Shown in pieces: positions 17,290-26,411 of a stretch of DNA of 64,000 nucleotides (positions are counted from its first letter, which is position 1; every line of letters begins with the position of its first letter). Below the pieces are notes generated by a model. That model was not told the origin of the DNA. It did no database searches and saw only the letters and a program-made list of their open reading frames with translations. Source of the stretch: Paenibacillus oceani (lineage in GTDB: Bacteria > Bacillota > Bacilli > Paenibacillales > NBRC-103111); assembly GCF_014705615.1 (NCBI RefSeq), contig NZ_JACXJA010000006.1:62001-126000 (forward strand), read 5' to 3'. The translations under genes and the position numbers were made by a program.

Positions 17290-18318
17290 TTATCCGTTTC
17301 CGGATACTGTCAGCTTCCAATACGCGATCCGTTCCCGGTTCCAGGTGTACGTAATATGAAGCGTTTCGCCGTCCGCCACGATAGCGGGGTACGAATATTC
17401 GCCCGGCTCTTTCTCGAGCACGAACTCGCCGCCCCAGCTCATTCCGTTGTCGGAGGAGAAGCGGACGACCAGAGGCGTTCTCGGCCCCCATCTCCCGCTT
17501 ACCGGGTTATAAACAAGCGCGAGCGTTCCGTCATTCATCTGTACCAGATCGATGCCGCTATTGTTATTCAGCAAGCCGATCGAATAGGCCTGGCACCACG
17601 AACGTCCGCCGTCTGCGGAATCGCTGCGGAAGATCGTGTCTTCGGTTGTGCGCAGCAGCATGTGCACACGGCCCGGCTCCGATTCCCACAGCGTAGGCTG
17701 GATAACGCCTTTGTTCATCACGCCGTCGGCCTCCTCGGCGGGCCGGATGTCCGTCGCCGCTTCTCCTTCCTGTTTCGGGACGCGCCGGAGCGGGACGAAC
17801 CCGGTCCGGTTCCAGGAAGCGCCGCCGTCCTCGGACAAGTCGACGAAAGCGTCCCAGCGCTCCTTCGTCTCTAGCGATGCGGGGGCGGCCATCGTGCCGT
17901 CGCGCAGCCGGATCAGCTTGTTTTTGACCGGACCTCGTCCCCCTTTGTCACCCTCGATCAGCTCGCGGGGAGCCGACCAGGTCGTGCCGTCGTCGGAGGA
18001 GGTCGTCACCATTGTCCGCCACGAAGGGATTTTAACGCCGGATTTGTAATATAACGTGAGGATGCCCCTCTCGTCCCGGTCGAGCACCGGGTTCCACAGA
18101 GGAACGTCGGCTCCTGCCAAACGCGCCGGCTCGCTCCAGCCTTCCTTCGTTCGAAACGCACCCCAGATGTCGACATCGTGCGCCCCTTCCTTCGTCCCGC
18201 CGAACCAGGCGGCCAGCAGCCGTCCGTGATCCAGCGCTACGATCGTAGAAGCATGACAGGACTGAAAAGGCCGCTCGTCCTCGAAAATGTACTCTTTACT
18301 GGCGGATTCCACCCGCAT
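17290..18318 (-). CDS. BNR/Asp-box sialidase-family protein
   Basis: A 342-residue six-bladed propeller protein of the sialidase superfamily. At least four Asp-box repeats of the SxDxGxxW type are visible: SSDDGTTWS, SEDGGASWN, SADGGRSW and SSDNGMSWG. No signal peptide is present, so it acts inside the cell. The usual N-terminal RIP motif of true sialidases is not evident (HASTIVALDHGRLLAAWFGG occupies that position), so it may be a glycan lyase or other exo-enzyme. Its place in an operon with YhcH and a mutarotase-like protein supports a sugar role. Confidence 0.82.
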   Translation of the reverse strand: MRVESASKEYIFEDERPFQSCHASTIVALDHGRLLAAWFGGTKEGAHDVDIWGAFRTKEGWSEPARLAGADVPLWNPVLDRDERGILTLYYKSGVKIPSWRTMVTTSSDDGTTWSAPRELIEGDKGGRGPVKNKLIRLRDGTMAAPASLETKERWDAFVDLSEDGGASWNRTGFVPLRRVPKQEGEAATDIRPAEEADGVMNKGVIQPTLWESEPGRVHMLLRTTEDTIFRSDSADGGRSWCQAYSIGLLNNNSGIDLVQMNDGTLALVYNPVSGRWGPRTPLVVRFSSDNGMSWGGEFVLEKEPGEYSYPAIVADGETLHITYTWNRERIAYWKLTVSGNG

Positions 18319-18336
18319 TTCCCATCATCCCCCGCT

Positions 18337-20745
18337 TCAAATTTCGGAACGGTTCCGTTCCGGCAGCAGCCATACTTCCGCGACATTCAACCGCTTGAAA
18401 CCGCGCGTACGCCGGAACGTCAGGCTCAGCCGGCCGTCCTGCACCGCTTCCGGCGGAACCGCGCATTCCCGAGTCGTCACGCCTCCTGCCGCGATATGCA
18501 CCTCTTCGTCCAGCACGAAGCTGTCGCCTGCGGTCAGACTCGCCCAGCAGTCCCTTGGCGTCCGGCCGCTCGTCTCGCCTACGAGCACCGCCTTCACCTT
18601 GTACTTCGTCTGCGGATCGAGCGAATCGTACCGGACGACGATCGGCGTATCCAGCATCGCGTTCGTATGGGCGACCCAGGAAAGCGGTATGCCTCCGAGC
18701 TCTTTTTGGCGCTCTGGCGACATCGACAGCAGATGCATCGCATAAGCGATTCTCGGCGTCGCCAAATACCCGGGGTCCGCCTGCCAGCCTGCACCCGGAT
18801 CGACGCGGCGGAAGCCCCGACAAGACCCCAAGTTGTCGTAAAAGCCGCCCGGCCCCGGGTCCGTCCGGTTCAGAGCCCCTTCGATCAGCGCAAGCCGCTC
18901 GCCTTCGTCTTCCGCCTCGCCAATCAGCTCGCACTGGGTGCGCAGCCAGCGGATGTCGTTCAGCGGAGCGTCGATCGCGTCCATGAAGGCGCCTCTGCCT
19001 TGCGATCTGGCGAAATGGCGCGTTACCGTCAGCTGGTAGCCGATGTTCGCGAACAGCTCGTCGGCGAGCTGCTCGCAGCGCTCCTTGTAAGGAGCCCCCA
19101 CCGGCTCCGTCCTCGCCTGCCCGAGAATATGCCCGGCCCGCTCCAGCGCAGCCAGACTTCCGCTGACAGGCGCCATTTGCAGCGCTTCCCTGGCCTTATA
19201 CTCCAGCTCCGTCTCGTAAGCGAGCCGCCGCTTCGTGTACGTATCGAAATAAGCGCGCAGCAGATGCATCTGGAACCGGTAGCTGTCGCGCATCCGGGGC
19301 GGCGCGTCCGCCTCCATCCGTTTCCACTGCTGCAGCGTCACTTCGACTCCGTCGTTCACGGCCAGCGGCCCTTCCCAGTTGCGCTCCAGAGCGAGCAGTC
19401 CCTGAGCGACCGCTTCCGCACGCTCGTCGTCGATAAACAATCCGGCGTACTCTCTCAGCGTCTGCACGACCGGCGTCGCCGGGTCCCACTCCTGATCGGA
19501 CCAGACGAATTTGTTCACATCGTCGTTGATCCCTTCCGAGTAGGCAATCGTGCCGTCTGCGTAAGGCGCAAGCACGTTATGAATATGCTTCTGGGCGGCG
19601 GGACGCGGATTGCAGCTTTCCCGGCCGAGCGTGAGCGCATAAGCCATATCCCAGTCTGCGACCGGGTATTGGCAATGATAGTTGTGGGTTATATCCTCGT
19701 AACGCCGAATCGGGTACCGGGCCGGAATCCGCCGCCTCAGCTCGGGCAGCGGAACGTCGACATGCGGACCGAAGACGATGCCGCCGAGCCAATCCGGTTC
19801 CCGGTCGACCTGCCGGTAAAACGCTTCCATCCAGGCCGCCGAATCATGCCTCATAATTTGCGGAGACAGCCAAATTTTCGCCTCCGGATGGTATTGCCTG
19901 AGCAGCCGGGCTACCCGCTCCGTCCATACGAACAGCGGATCAGGCTCCATCTTGCCCGGATCGCTGCCCGGGACGAACAACGCCCGGATGCGCGGAAGCT
20001 TGCGGAAAATGTCTTCGCGCTCGGCCAGCTCGGCCGCGATCGTAACCGGATCATCGTAATCGTCGCCCATATTCGGATACCAGATCCACGTATCGAGCCC
20101 GTAGCTGTCGATCGATTCCGCGATCCGCACCATCATCTCCAGCGGCTCGACCTTCATCAGCGGGCCGGTCGGATGATCGTCGGTGCGCGGCGGCAAAATC
20201 TCGATGCTATTCGCCCCGAACAACGCAAGCTCGCGGATGTACCGGTCGAACTGCTCCGGACTCCAAGCGTCCAGCGCATTGTTTTTCGGCCGGTAGCCGA
20301 GCTGGTGGCCGCGTATCGGCGAATACGGGGCGGTTATCGTATGAAGCGGCCCTTCCAGCCGGCACGAGCCCGCTCCCCAGCGCAGCAGACGCAGCAGCTT
20401 GCCGGCGCCGTACAGGACGCCTCTCGCGTCCGCTCCGACGATCCATACCGCCGGCGGTACGCCATCGCCTCCCTCCGTTCGCAGCATGTACCCTTCCGGC
20501 TTCAGCTCCGCGAGTCCCCCGGTCACCGCCTCCGGCCATTCCAGCCCGGAGATGCGGCGCAGCGACTCAGCCGTTCCGGCAACGATAACAGGTACCGGCC
20601 GCCGGGCATATACCTGCGTCCTTTCCAGGACGACGCCGGTCCGATCGGCTATCTCCTCGACGAGTACGTCGATAGCTTTCGCCTCGGGTCCGCAAACCTC
20701 AGGCGCGCTTAGAACCAGCGCTCCTGTGAAGTCGATCCCTTTCAT
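18337..20745 (-). CDS. Large glycoside-hydrolase-like protein with hexosaminidase/glucuronidase-type N-terminal domain
   Basis: An 802-residue protein without signal peptide. Residues ~10-125 look like the alpha/beta domain found before the barrel in GH20 hexosaminidases and GH67 glucuronidases (VIVAGTAES, EGYMLRTEGG, VWIVGADARGVLYGAGKLLRLL). Residues ~145-450 look like a TIM barrel (RGHQLGYRPKNNALDAW, GANSIEILPP, WIWYPNMGDDYDD, YSEGINDDVNKF), followed by a long helical region and a C-terminal beta domain. I cannot assign the catalytic acids, and the GH family is uncertain. The start at 20745 follows GGGAGG; a longer frame would overlap the HAD gene. Confidence 0.65.
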   Translation of the reverse strand: MKGIDFTGALVLSAPEVCGPEAKAIDVLVEEIADRTGVVLERTQVYARRPVPVIVAGTAESLRRISGLEWPEAVTGGLAELKPEGYMLRTEGGDGVPPAVWIVGADARGVLYGAGKLLRLLRWGAGSCRLEGPLHTITAPYSPIRGHQLGYRPKNNALDAWSPEQFDRYIRELALFGANSIEILPPRTDDHPTGPLMKVEPLEMMVRIAESIDSYGLDTWIWYPNMGDDYDDPVTIAAELAEREDIFRKLPRIRALFVPGSDPGKMEPDPLFVWTERVARLLRQYHPEAKIWLSPQIMRHDSAAWMEAFYRQVDREPDWLGGIVFGPHVDVPLPELRRRIPARYPIRRYEDITHNYHCQYPVADWDMAYALTLGRESCNPRPAAQKHIHNVLAPYADGTIAYSEGINDDVNKFVWSDQEWDPATPVVQTLREYAGLFIDDERAEAVAQGLLALERNWEGPLAVNDGVEVTLQQWKRMEADAPPRMRDSYRFQMHLLRAYFDTYTKRRLAYETELEYKAREALQMAPVSGSLAALERAGHILGQARTEPVGAPYKERCEQLADELFANIGYQLTVTRHFARSQGRGAFMDAIDAPLNDIRWLRTQCELIGEAEDEGERLALIEGALNRTDPGPGGFYDNLGSCRGFRRVDPGAGWQADPGYLATPRIAYAMHLLSMSPERQKELGGIPLSWVAHTNAMLDTPIVVRYDSLDPQTKYKVKAVLVGETSGRTPRDCWASLTAGDSFVLDEEVHIAAGGVTTRECAVPPEAVQDGRLSLTFRRTRGFKRLNVAEVWLLPERNRSEI

Positions 20746-20768
20746 GATTGGTCCCGCCTCCCGTTCGT

Positions 20769-21587
20769 TTATTTGGAATCCAGCCCGAGCCATTCCAGCC
20801 ACTCCGCCGTATTCGTAAAATCTCCGGCGATCCGGTTCGCTCCCGCCGTCTTCAGCCGCTCCAGCTTGACCGGATTGATGCCTTCCCGCTCGTTCTCGTC
20901 GCTCGCCAGTCCCAGCGCCAGTGCTCCGTTCTCGCGAGCGATCCGGATTTCGACCTTGCCGTCGCCGATAATCGCCAGCTCGTCGCTGCGAAACCCTTTT
21001 TGCTCCAGCAGATCGCGCATCACTTTTTCTTTCGAACAGTCGGCACGGCCTACGGGCGCTCCCGCAATTTCCTTAAAATACGCATGGACGCCGAGCACCT
21101 TCGCTTCATTCACAACGTCCGGATGATCGGTGCCGCTCGCGACGAACATCTCGATCCCTCTGGCGTGCAGCAGCTCGAGAAACGCCTCGGACCCTTTCAT
21201 TAAATAATCCGACGCCCGGAGCTTCCCTGCCTCCAGGTCGGCGATCCGTCTGCGCACCGTCTCGAGCAGCCGGCGGTTGTATTCCGCCTTGTACTCCCAC
21301 TCCCCGAGCACCTGCTCGTTCCATCCTTTTTTCGCCACTTGATCCGCCAGCCATCTCATCTGAAATATCGTCTGGATTCCGGTCGATTGATCGATATAAT
21401 CGGCGATTTCCCGGTCCAGCGCCTCGGATTCCTCCTGCGTCAGCTGCCGGCTTCCCGCGATCGCTTCTTTCATCATCGGGGCCATCGTCTCTTCCCAGCC
21501 CGCCCGGAGCGTTGACAGCGTGCCGTCGAAATCGAACAAAATCGCCTTGACCGGCGTCTTCAGTGTAGTTCCGCTGCTAGATTCCAT
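20769..21587 (-). CDS. HAD-superfamily hydrolase with large cap
   Basis: A 272-residue protein. Motif I is LFDFDGTLS near residue 20, motif II is the VASGTDHPD segment near residue 138, and motif IV is AIIGDGKVEIRIA near residue 218. The cap between motifs I and II is unusually long (~110 residues, helical). The putative motif III Lys is in the DCSKEKVMR segment. In this operon it could dephosphorylate a sugar phosphate. The start follows GGGGGAGG. It lies 36 bases after the DHS-like gene. Confidence 0.82.
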   Translation of the reverse strand: MESSSGTTLKTPVKAILFDFDGTLSTLRAGWEETMAPMMKEAIAGSRQLTQEESEALDREIADYIDQSTGIQTIFQMRWLADQVAKKGWNEQVLGEWEYKAEYNRRLLETVRRRIADLEAGKLRASDYLMKGSEAFLELLHARGIEMFVASGTDHPDVVNEAKVLGVHAYFKEIAGAPVGRADCSKEKVMRDLLEQKGFRSDELAIIGDGKVEIRIARENGALALGLASDENEREGINPVKLERLKTAGANRIAGDFTNTAEWLEWLGLDSK

Positions 21588-21623
21588 GTGCTTTATGCCT
21601 CCCCCATATCGTATATCCGTTCT

Positions 21624-23699
21624 TTACGTTGCTTGCCCCGCTTCGACCAGAGCTTCCCAGATCGCGGGAATCGTTTCCTCATGGAGCCCTTCAAAATGAA
21701 ACCCTTTGCCGCCGAGGCTGGTCGGACGGTGAACGATATTTTTGCGCGGCCGGTAGTAGTAGTCCCAATCTTCGTAGCCGACCTTCTTGTGGTAGTCGCC
21801 CAGCCGGACGATGTCGAAGTTCGCGGTAGTGATATGATGAACGGGATAGTGCAGGTTGCGCGCGATCGACAGCGCCTTCAGGAACACTTCGGGACCGGTG
21901 ACAGTGGAGCCGAAATTAAGGAACAGGCCGCCCTCCAGATGAGCTACGGTATGGCAGTACATTTGAAAATCGATGCCGCTCGCCTTCCCCTGGGCCGCGA
22001 AGTCGGACATCGGGTGCAACTGGATATCGTCCGTGCCGATCGTAATATGGCACGTATAGGGGATGCCGTACCGGGCGCAAGCTCCGAGCAGGCTGTCCTC
22101 GATATGCGGGAAAAGGGCGGGATGATTGCGGGCGTATCGGATGATGCTCTCCCCGTAACCGCATCCAGTTCCGATTTCGGTTTCGGTTTCGGTTGCGTTG
22201 CCTTCGAGAAGGGCCCCGTGCACGATATCCCCGGTTTCCTTCCACATCGCCAGCTTTCCATCCTTCAGCGTCCCTTCCTCCACCGCTTCCGTATGGCCGA
22301 AGGCGGCCAGCTCGATATCCTGGAAGCAGGCGGCCCCGGTCAGCGCCAGATGCGTCACGTAGCCGCGGCGGATCAGATCGATCAAGTAAGGCTGAACTCC
22401 GCTGCCGGCCACGTTGCTGCCCAGCGAGACGAGGACACGGCAGCCGCGCTCCTTCGCTTCCTGCAGCCGGGCGATCAGATCGCCTAGCTGCGGATCGGTC
22501 CACGTTCCCGGCCTCGGCTCGGATGCGCCGCCGGCGGGACCTCCGGCGTGTGCCGCTTCCACCCGGTGGTGCGGCGCGCCTGCCGGACCAGCCGCAGCGT
22601 CAACGTCCGGCGGCGTGTCCTGGTCGAGACGAAATTTGCTGCGCCTGACGCCGACCGGGTACAGCTTCAAGCTTTGCGCCGCTTCGGCGCCCGCATCCTT
22701 AGGCGGTGCGAATGGGGCGTCCAGCTTCTCCTTGCGGCGCATCAGACCGTGGAACAGCGCGGGGATCGTCTGCTGGTGCAGCCCGTGGAACAAGTAACCT
22801 TCCCCGCCGATCTCGCCGAGTCTGTCGATCAGTACCCGGCGGGGCCGGTAATGGTAGTCGGGGTCCGTTTCCGGAGGGCGCGAATCGGCGGTTACGGGAA
22901 CGATATCGAAATTCGCGGCGACGATGTCTTGCATCGGCAGCCCCCGGTTACGCGCAAGCGATAAGCCGCGCAGAAAAATTTCCGGTCCGGAGATCGCCGA
23001 ACCAAAGTTGAGAAAGACTCCCCCGTTCTTCATAGCGGCGACAGATCGGCACATGTGCCGGAAATCTTCCCCGGACGTTCCGCCCAGCGCTTCATAGTCG
23101 ACAATCGGATGCTGATGAATAATATCGGTACCGATCGAGATATGGCACGTATACGGAACGCCGAAACGCTGGCACTGAACGAAGACGCAGTCGTCATAAT
23201 GCGGGAACTTCTCGGGATGAGCCGACAAATACTGATACAGGCTCGCCCCGTAGCCCAAGCCTTGCGCCGCTCCCTCACGGATCGCCTCGTTCATGTACCG
23301 GCCGGTTTCCTCCCACATCCCGAACGAACCGTCCTCGATCGAACGGGCCACATCCTCCGACGTTTCCCCGAGAAAGGCGAGCTCGAAGTCGTGGATGCTC
23401 GTCGCGCCGTTTCCCGATACATGCGTAAGAAAACCGTTACGCACCATCTCGATCACGTAGCGGGACTGCCCGTTTTTGATCACATGCGCTCCCATCGACC
23501 AGACGACCGGTTTCCCCTCGAGCCTTCTCGCTATAATCGTATCGAGCAGACAGCTGAACTCCGGCGTCTCCGCTCCCCTCCAAGGCTCCGCCTCATCGTC
23601 GTAAGGGCGGGCCATATTGCGGATCGTGACGAGATTGGTCCGGTCGTACACCGAATTGGTGCGTATCGCTGCAAAAATCAATCGTTTCCCGGCAGTCAT
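21624..23699 (-). CDS. Tandemly duplicated deoxyhypusine-synthase-like (NAD-binding fold) protein
   Basis: A 691-residue protein made of two homologous halves, roughly residues 48-330 and 410-691, joined by a low-complexity Ala/Gly/Pro linker. Matching blocks are RNGFLTHVSGNGA / RRGYVTHLALTGA, GSFGMWEETG / GKLAMWKETG, GVPYTCHISIGTD / GIPYTCHITIGTD, GGVFLNFGS / GGLFLNFGS and ANFDIV in both. The fold suggestion (DHS-like Rossmann) rests on general resemblance and is tentative. The second half loses the IHDFELA motif (FQDIELA). Probably cytoplasmic. It is the second gene of the operon and its start follows AGGGAGGAG. Confidence 0.6.
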   Translation of the reverse strand: MTAGKRLIFAAIRTNSVYDRTNLVTIRNMARPYDDEAEPWRGAETPEFSCLLDTIIARRLEGKPVVWSMGAHVIKNGQSRYVIEMVRNGFLTHVSGNGATSIHDFELAFLGETSEDVARSIEDGSFGMWEETGRYMNEAIREGAAQGLGYGASLYQYLSAHPEKFPHYDDCVFVQCQRFGVPYTCHISIGTDIIHQHPIVDYEALGGTSGEDFRHMCRSVAAMKNGGVFLNFGSAISGPEIFLRGLSLARNRGLPMQDIVAANFDIVPVTADSRPPETDPDYHYRPRRVLIDRLGEIGGEGYLFHGLHQQTIPALFHGLMRRKEKLDAPFAPPKDAGAEAAQSLKLYPVGVRRSKFRLDQDTPPDVDAAAGPAGAPHHRVEAAHAGGPAGGASEPRPGTWTDPQLGDLIARLQEAKERGCRVLVSLGSNVAGSGVQPYLIDLIRRGYVTHLALTGAACFQDIELAAFGHTEAVEEGTLKDGKLAMWKETGDIVHGALLEGNATETETEIGTGCGYGESIIRYARNHPALFPHIEDSLLGACARYGIPYTCHITIGTDDIQLHPMSDFAAQGKASGIDFQMYCHTVAHLEGGLFLNFGSTVTGPEVFLKALSIARNLHYPVHHITTANFDIVRLGDYHKKVGYEDWDYYYRPRKNIVHRPTSLGGKGFHFEGLHEETIPAIWEALVEAGQAT

Positions 23700-23749
23700 A
23701 GATTAGCTCCTCCCTCTGTCAAGCGTTGGATTAGATGAAGTCTATGCCG

Positions 23750-24745
23750 CTATTCCCCTCCGGGAATCGCTTCGAATTCCAGCCATGACGACAGGCGCCC
23801 CGACGGCGGCACGGCCAGCGCCAGCTTGCGCTCGACCGCTTCGCCCAGCGTCAGCTTCGGCGGCACGTTGAACATTTCCAGACCGATGTTGTAGTCGCAT
23901 CCGAAGAACGGCGCGGCGAAGTCGGATTGGAAATTTTGCCAGTACCACAAATACGGCCATACGCTGCCGTCCCAGCGCACCTCGAGCGATACGCCCCGGC
24001 GCGGGCTGTGCAGCCGGTACTTGCTGTCCGGCGCAGAGATGTAGAGCAGATCGCGTTTTGTCCCCGGTGCCGGCATGATCGACAGATCGGTATCAGTTCC
24101 GCCGCCGCTCATCAGAGGCCATGCCCAGCTTTCCCCGGTTACCGGGTGATGAACGGTCGCCCCTTCGCCAAGCGTAATAAACGAATCCGGACCCAGAAAT
24201 GGCCGGCCGTACGCCAGATGATGCCCCCAGTTCGCTTCGAGCGGGGTCGCCGGAGACAGATTGAAAATCGTCTCCTCGATCCGGACCGTCTCGCTTCCCG
24301 CCGTCAACACGATCTGCTTCTCCGTCCGCAGCGGCAGCGAGCGGATCTGGTTGATCAGCAGCACCCGGATTTCGTCCGGATCGTCCCGGATGATCCGGTA
24401 ATCCCACGGCGTTACCGCCGACTCGCCGCGGTGTACCGTCGCACCGCGGTAGGTCGACGTATAGCTGACCTCCGGGAACATCTCCTGCCATCCGCCGATA
24501 TAGCTGATTTCATATTCGGAATATAACGGATGGCTCGGGCCCAGCCCTTTGCCGGCTATCCAGATAAAGTCGGTGTCAGTCGGCTTGTGCAGCCAGCGGA
24601 TCGGCTCGCCGCCTTTATCGAGCAGCAGATGAATAAGTACCTTTTCGTTTTCGAGCAGCAGCGACCGGTAGCCTTTGAACGTAAGACCGTCGGTTATTCT
24701 GCAGCCGGCGTTGCGATGCGGACGATACCATTCTCCCTCTCCCAT
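23750..24745 (-). CDS. Aldose-1-epimerase-like (galactose mutarotase fold) protein
   Basis: A 331-residue beta-sandwich protein, first gene of the eight-gene operon. Mutarotase-like features are the early GGEPIRWLHKP strand, the FPEVS segment near residue 90, the LEANWGHHLAYGRPFLG segment near residue 170 with the likely active-site His, and a C-terminal LGCDYNIGLEMFN-type strand (here FFGCDYNIGLEMFN) carrying the expected acidic base. This form is typical of the non-GalM branch seen in carbohydrate loci of Paenibacillus-like bacteria. The start follows CAGGAGG. Confidence 0.75.
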   Translation of the reverse strand: MGEGEWYRPHRNAGCRITDGLTFKGYRSLLLENEKVLIHLLLDKGGEPIRWLHKPTDTDFIWIAGKGLGPSHPLYSEYEISYIGGWQEMFPEVSYTSTYRGATVHRGESAVTPWDYRIIRDDPDEIRVLLINQIRSLPLRTEKQIVLTAGSETVRIEETIFNLSPATPLEANWGHHLAYGRPFLGPDSFITLGEGATVHHPVTGESWAWPLMSGGGTDTDLSIMPAPGTKRDLLYISAPDSKYRLHSPRRGVSLEVRWDGSVWPYLWYWQNFQSDFAAPFFGCDYNIGLEMFNVPPKLTLGEAVERKLALAVPPSGRLSSWLEFEAIPGGE

Positions 24746-24765
24746 ATGGTTCTTCCTCCTGATTT

Positions 24766-24789
24766 TAATTTACTTAATCTTTAAGTTTA
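24766..24789. promoter_or_regulatory. Putative ROK operator upstream of the catabolic operon
   Basis: ACTTAA-TCT-TTAAGT is a perfect 6-bp inverted repeat inside an AT-rich block directly upstream of the ribosome site of the first operon gene. The 14-base core TAATTTACTTAATC is repeated exactly at 34402-34415, upstream of the CehA-type gene. A TTGCCG -35-like box lies just beyond it on the minus strand. Confidence 0.5.
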
Positions 24790-25016
24790 TGCGGCAAAAA
24801 AAAGATGTAGTGCTATGTAGTTGAGTACGTGATGCTTGGCCTGCAGCTCTGCCAGAAACCGCCCGTCCGGGCCGGCGGGATCATCCCGTCTAACCCGGAG
24901 GCGGACGATTCGTGCAGAATGCCGTGAAGGCGGCTGAAGCTCTGCAAAGCGAAACGCGATTGCAGTCCAACACGGGGCAGCCCGATTCAGGCAAGCTTAA
25001 CGGACTACACGGGCTC

Positions 25017-26180
25017 TTATCCGCCTTCGGCCAGCGCCAGCAGCCGCACCGGCTCGGACAGCAAAAATCCGAACAACAGCGCCGCAGCTCCTACGGCGCT
25101 CTGAGAAGTACCGAAGGTGGAAGGTTCGATCCGCAGCCGGTCCTTCGCAAAGGCGTACAGCCTCGAACGCAGATGGTTCCGGACCGGAAGCAGGTAATCC
25201 GCCAAATAAGGATATAATCTCCCTCCCAGCACGACTAGTTCCGGATCGTACAAGTTATACACATTGATAAGCGCCGTTTCGAGATAACCGAGCGTATCTT
25301 CCAGGCAGCGCAGCGCTTCCGCGTCTCCTTGCCGGATCGCTTCACGCAGTTGCTCCATTGAGCCGCCGCCGGACCACCGTCCCAGTATGCCCGGGATCGA
25401 GCCTACCGTTTCCCAGCAGCCGCGGTTGCCGCAGTCGCATATTTTGCCGTCGATGACGATCGTCATATGGCCCACTTGCCCGCACAGTCCGTTCGTACCC
25501 CGGACGATCTTGCCTCCGGATACGACGCCGCCGCCGATGCCGATGCCCATCGTGATGAAGACGAGATCCTGCACGTTCCGGCCCAGGCCGTACCAGCGCT
25601 CCGCCATCGCGGACGTACGCGCGTCGTCCTCGATCAGGGTGACCATGCCGAACCGTTCCTCCAGCGTCCGCTGCAGCGGAAACCCGCTCCAGCCCGGGAA
25701 GTTCGGCGGATTCAGCAGTTCTCCCGTGCTGTAGTCCATCGGTCCCGGCACGCTTGTTCCCAGGCCGAGTACCGTGTAGCCGGCGTTCTCGATCTCCCGT
25801 TTCGTCTCGGTAAGCAGCGGTCCGATTACGTCAAAATACTCGTCGGGACCTCTCCGCTCGCTCATGTCGCGTTCGATCGATTTGATGATTTTACCGTTCA
25901 GGTCGACGACTACAACCTCCAGCGTAGCCCGGCCGATATCCAGCCCGATAATCCGGTACAGGCTCGAGTCGAGGCCGAGCATCACCCTCCTGCGGCCGAC
26001 GTTCCCCGATACGGCTTCGAATTCGCGAATAATCTTCAACCCGATCAGCTCGTGCGTCAAATTCGTAATCGTTCCCGAGGTCAACCCCGTATGCTCAACA
26101 AGTTCCACCCGCGAAATCTGCTGAAATTGCCAGATCCGCTCGAGAACTTCGGACATGTTACTTTGCTTCACCTGTTTCAA
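25017..26180 (-). CDS. ROK-family transcriptional repressor (NagC/XylR type)
   Basis: A 387-residue protein. Residues ~8-65 form a MarR-like winged helix (ISRVELVEHTGLTSGTITNLTHELI). From ~85 onward it is a ROK sugar-kinase fold (IIGLDIGRATLEVVVVDLNGK phosphate-binding start; GIGIGGGVVSGGKIVRGTNGLCGQVGHM; CDCGNRGCWET zinc motif). ROK repressors bind AT-rich palindromes and release on sugar binding. The TTG start at 26180 has no close ribosome site. An AGGAGGAGA lies at 26210-26219, and in-frame codons back to an ATA at 26204 extend the protein plausibly by eight residues. It probably controls the operon downstream and itself. Confidence 0.88.
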   Translation of the reverse strand: MKQVKQSNMSEVLERIWQFQQISRVELVEHTGLTSGTITNLTHELIGLKIIREFEAVSGNVGRRRVMLGLDSSLYRIIGLDIGRATLEVVVVDLNGKIIKSIERDMSERRGPDEYFDVIGPLLTETKREIENAGYTVLGLGTSVPGPMDYSTGELLNPPNFPGWSGFPLQRTLEERFGMVTLIEDDARTSAMAERWYGLGRNVQDLVFITMGIGIGGGVVSGGKIVRGTNGLCGQVGHMTIVIDGKICDCGNRGCWETVGSIPGILGRWSGGGSMEQLREAIRQGDAEALRCLEDTLGYLETALINVYNLYDPELVVLGGRLYPYLADYLLPVRNHLRSRLYAFAKDRLRIEPSTFGTSQSAVGAAALLFGFLLSEPVRLLALAEGG

Positions 26181-26221
26181 ATAGGCGATTTTATTTTGCT
26201 GTATTGCAGGTCTCCTCCTAT

Positions 26222-26276
26222 TTTCTTAATTATTTAATTAATTCATATTATAATCAACGGCATCTGCAGTTGTAAA
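26222..26276 (-). promoter_or_regulatory. Promoter and overlapping putative autoregulatory site of the ROK gene
   Basis: On the minus strand TTTACA (26271-26276), an 18-base spacer and TATAAT (26247-26252) form a good sigma-A promoter. Just downstream, TTCTTAATTATTTAATTAATT (26223-26243) resembles the AT-rich site upstream of the catabolic operon, suggesting autorepression. Confidence 0.55.
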
Positions 26277-26299
26277 TGACATTCTTTGATTAGGACCTT

Positions 26300-26405
26300 C
26301 CTGGGACGGATAAATGGACGGAATTCGGGTGTGGGAGTAGAAGCGAGAGTCGGATCGGGTGCGGGAGTGAGTGCTGGAATAGGAGCGACTGGGAGCCGAG
26401 GTGGA
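26300..26405. repeat. Degenerate GGAGTG-rich repeat block, left part
   Basis: Irregular copies of GGGAGTGAGTGCTGGAAT- and GGGAGCCGAGGTG-like words. Matching words recur at 26650-26760 on the other side of the IS3 relic, so the two blocks look like one array split by the insertion. Confidence 0.45.
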
Positions 26406-26411
26406 TGCTGG

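Noticed and set aside
18178-20712. 844-residue open frame on the plus strand
   Set aside because: It is antisense to the glycosidase-like gene, is Arg/Pro/His-rich without domain motifs, and has no ribosome site. It is a shadow caused by high-GC codon use.
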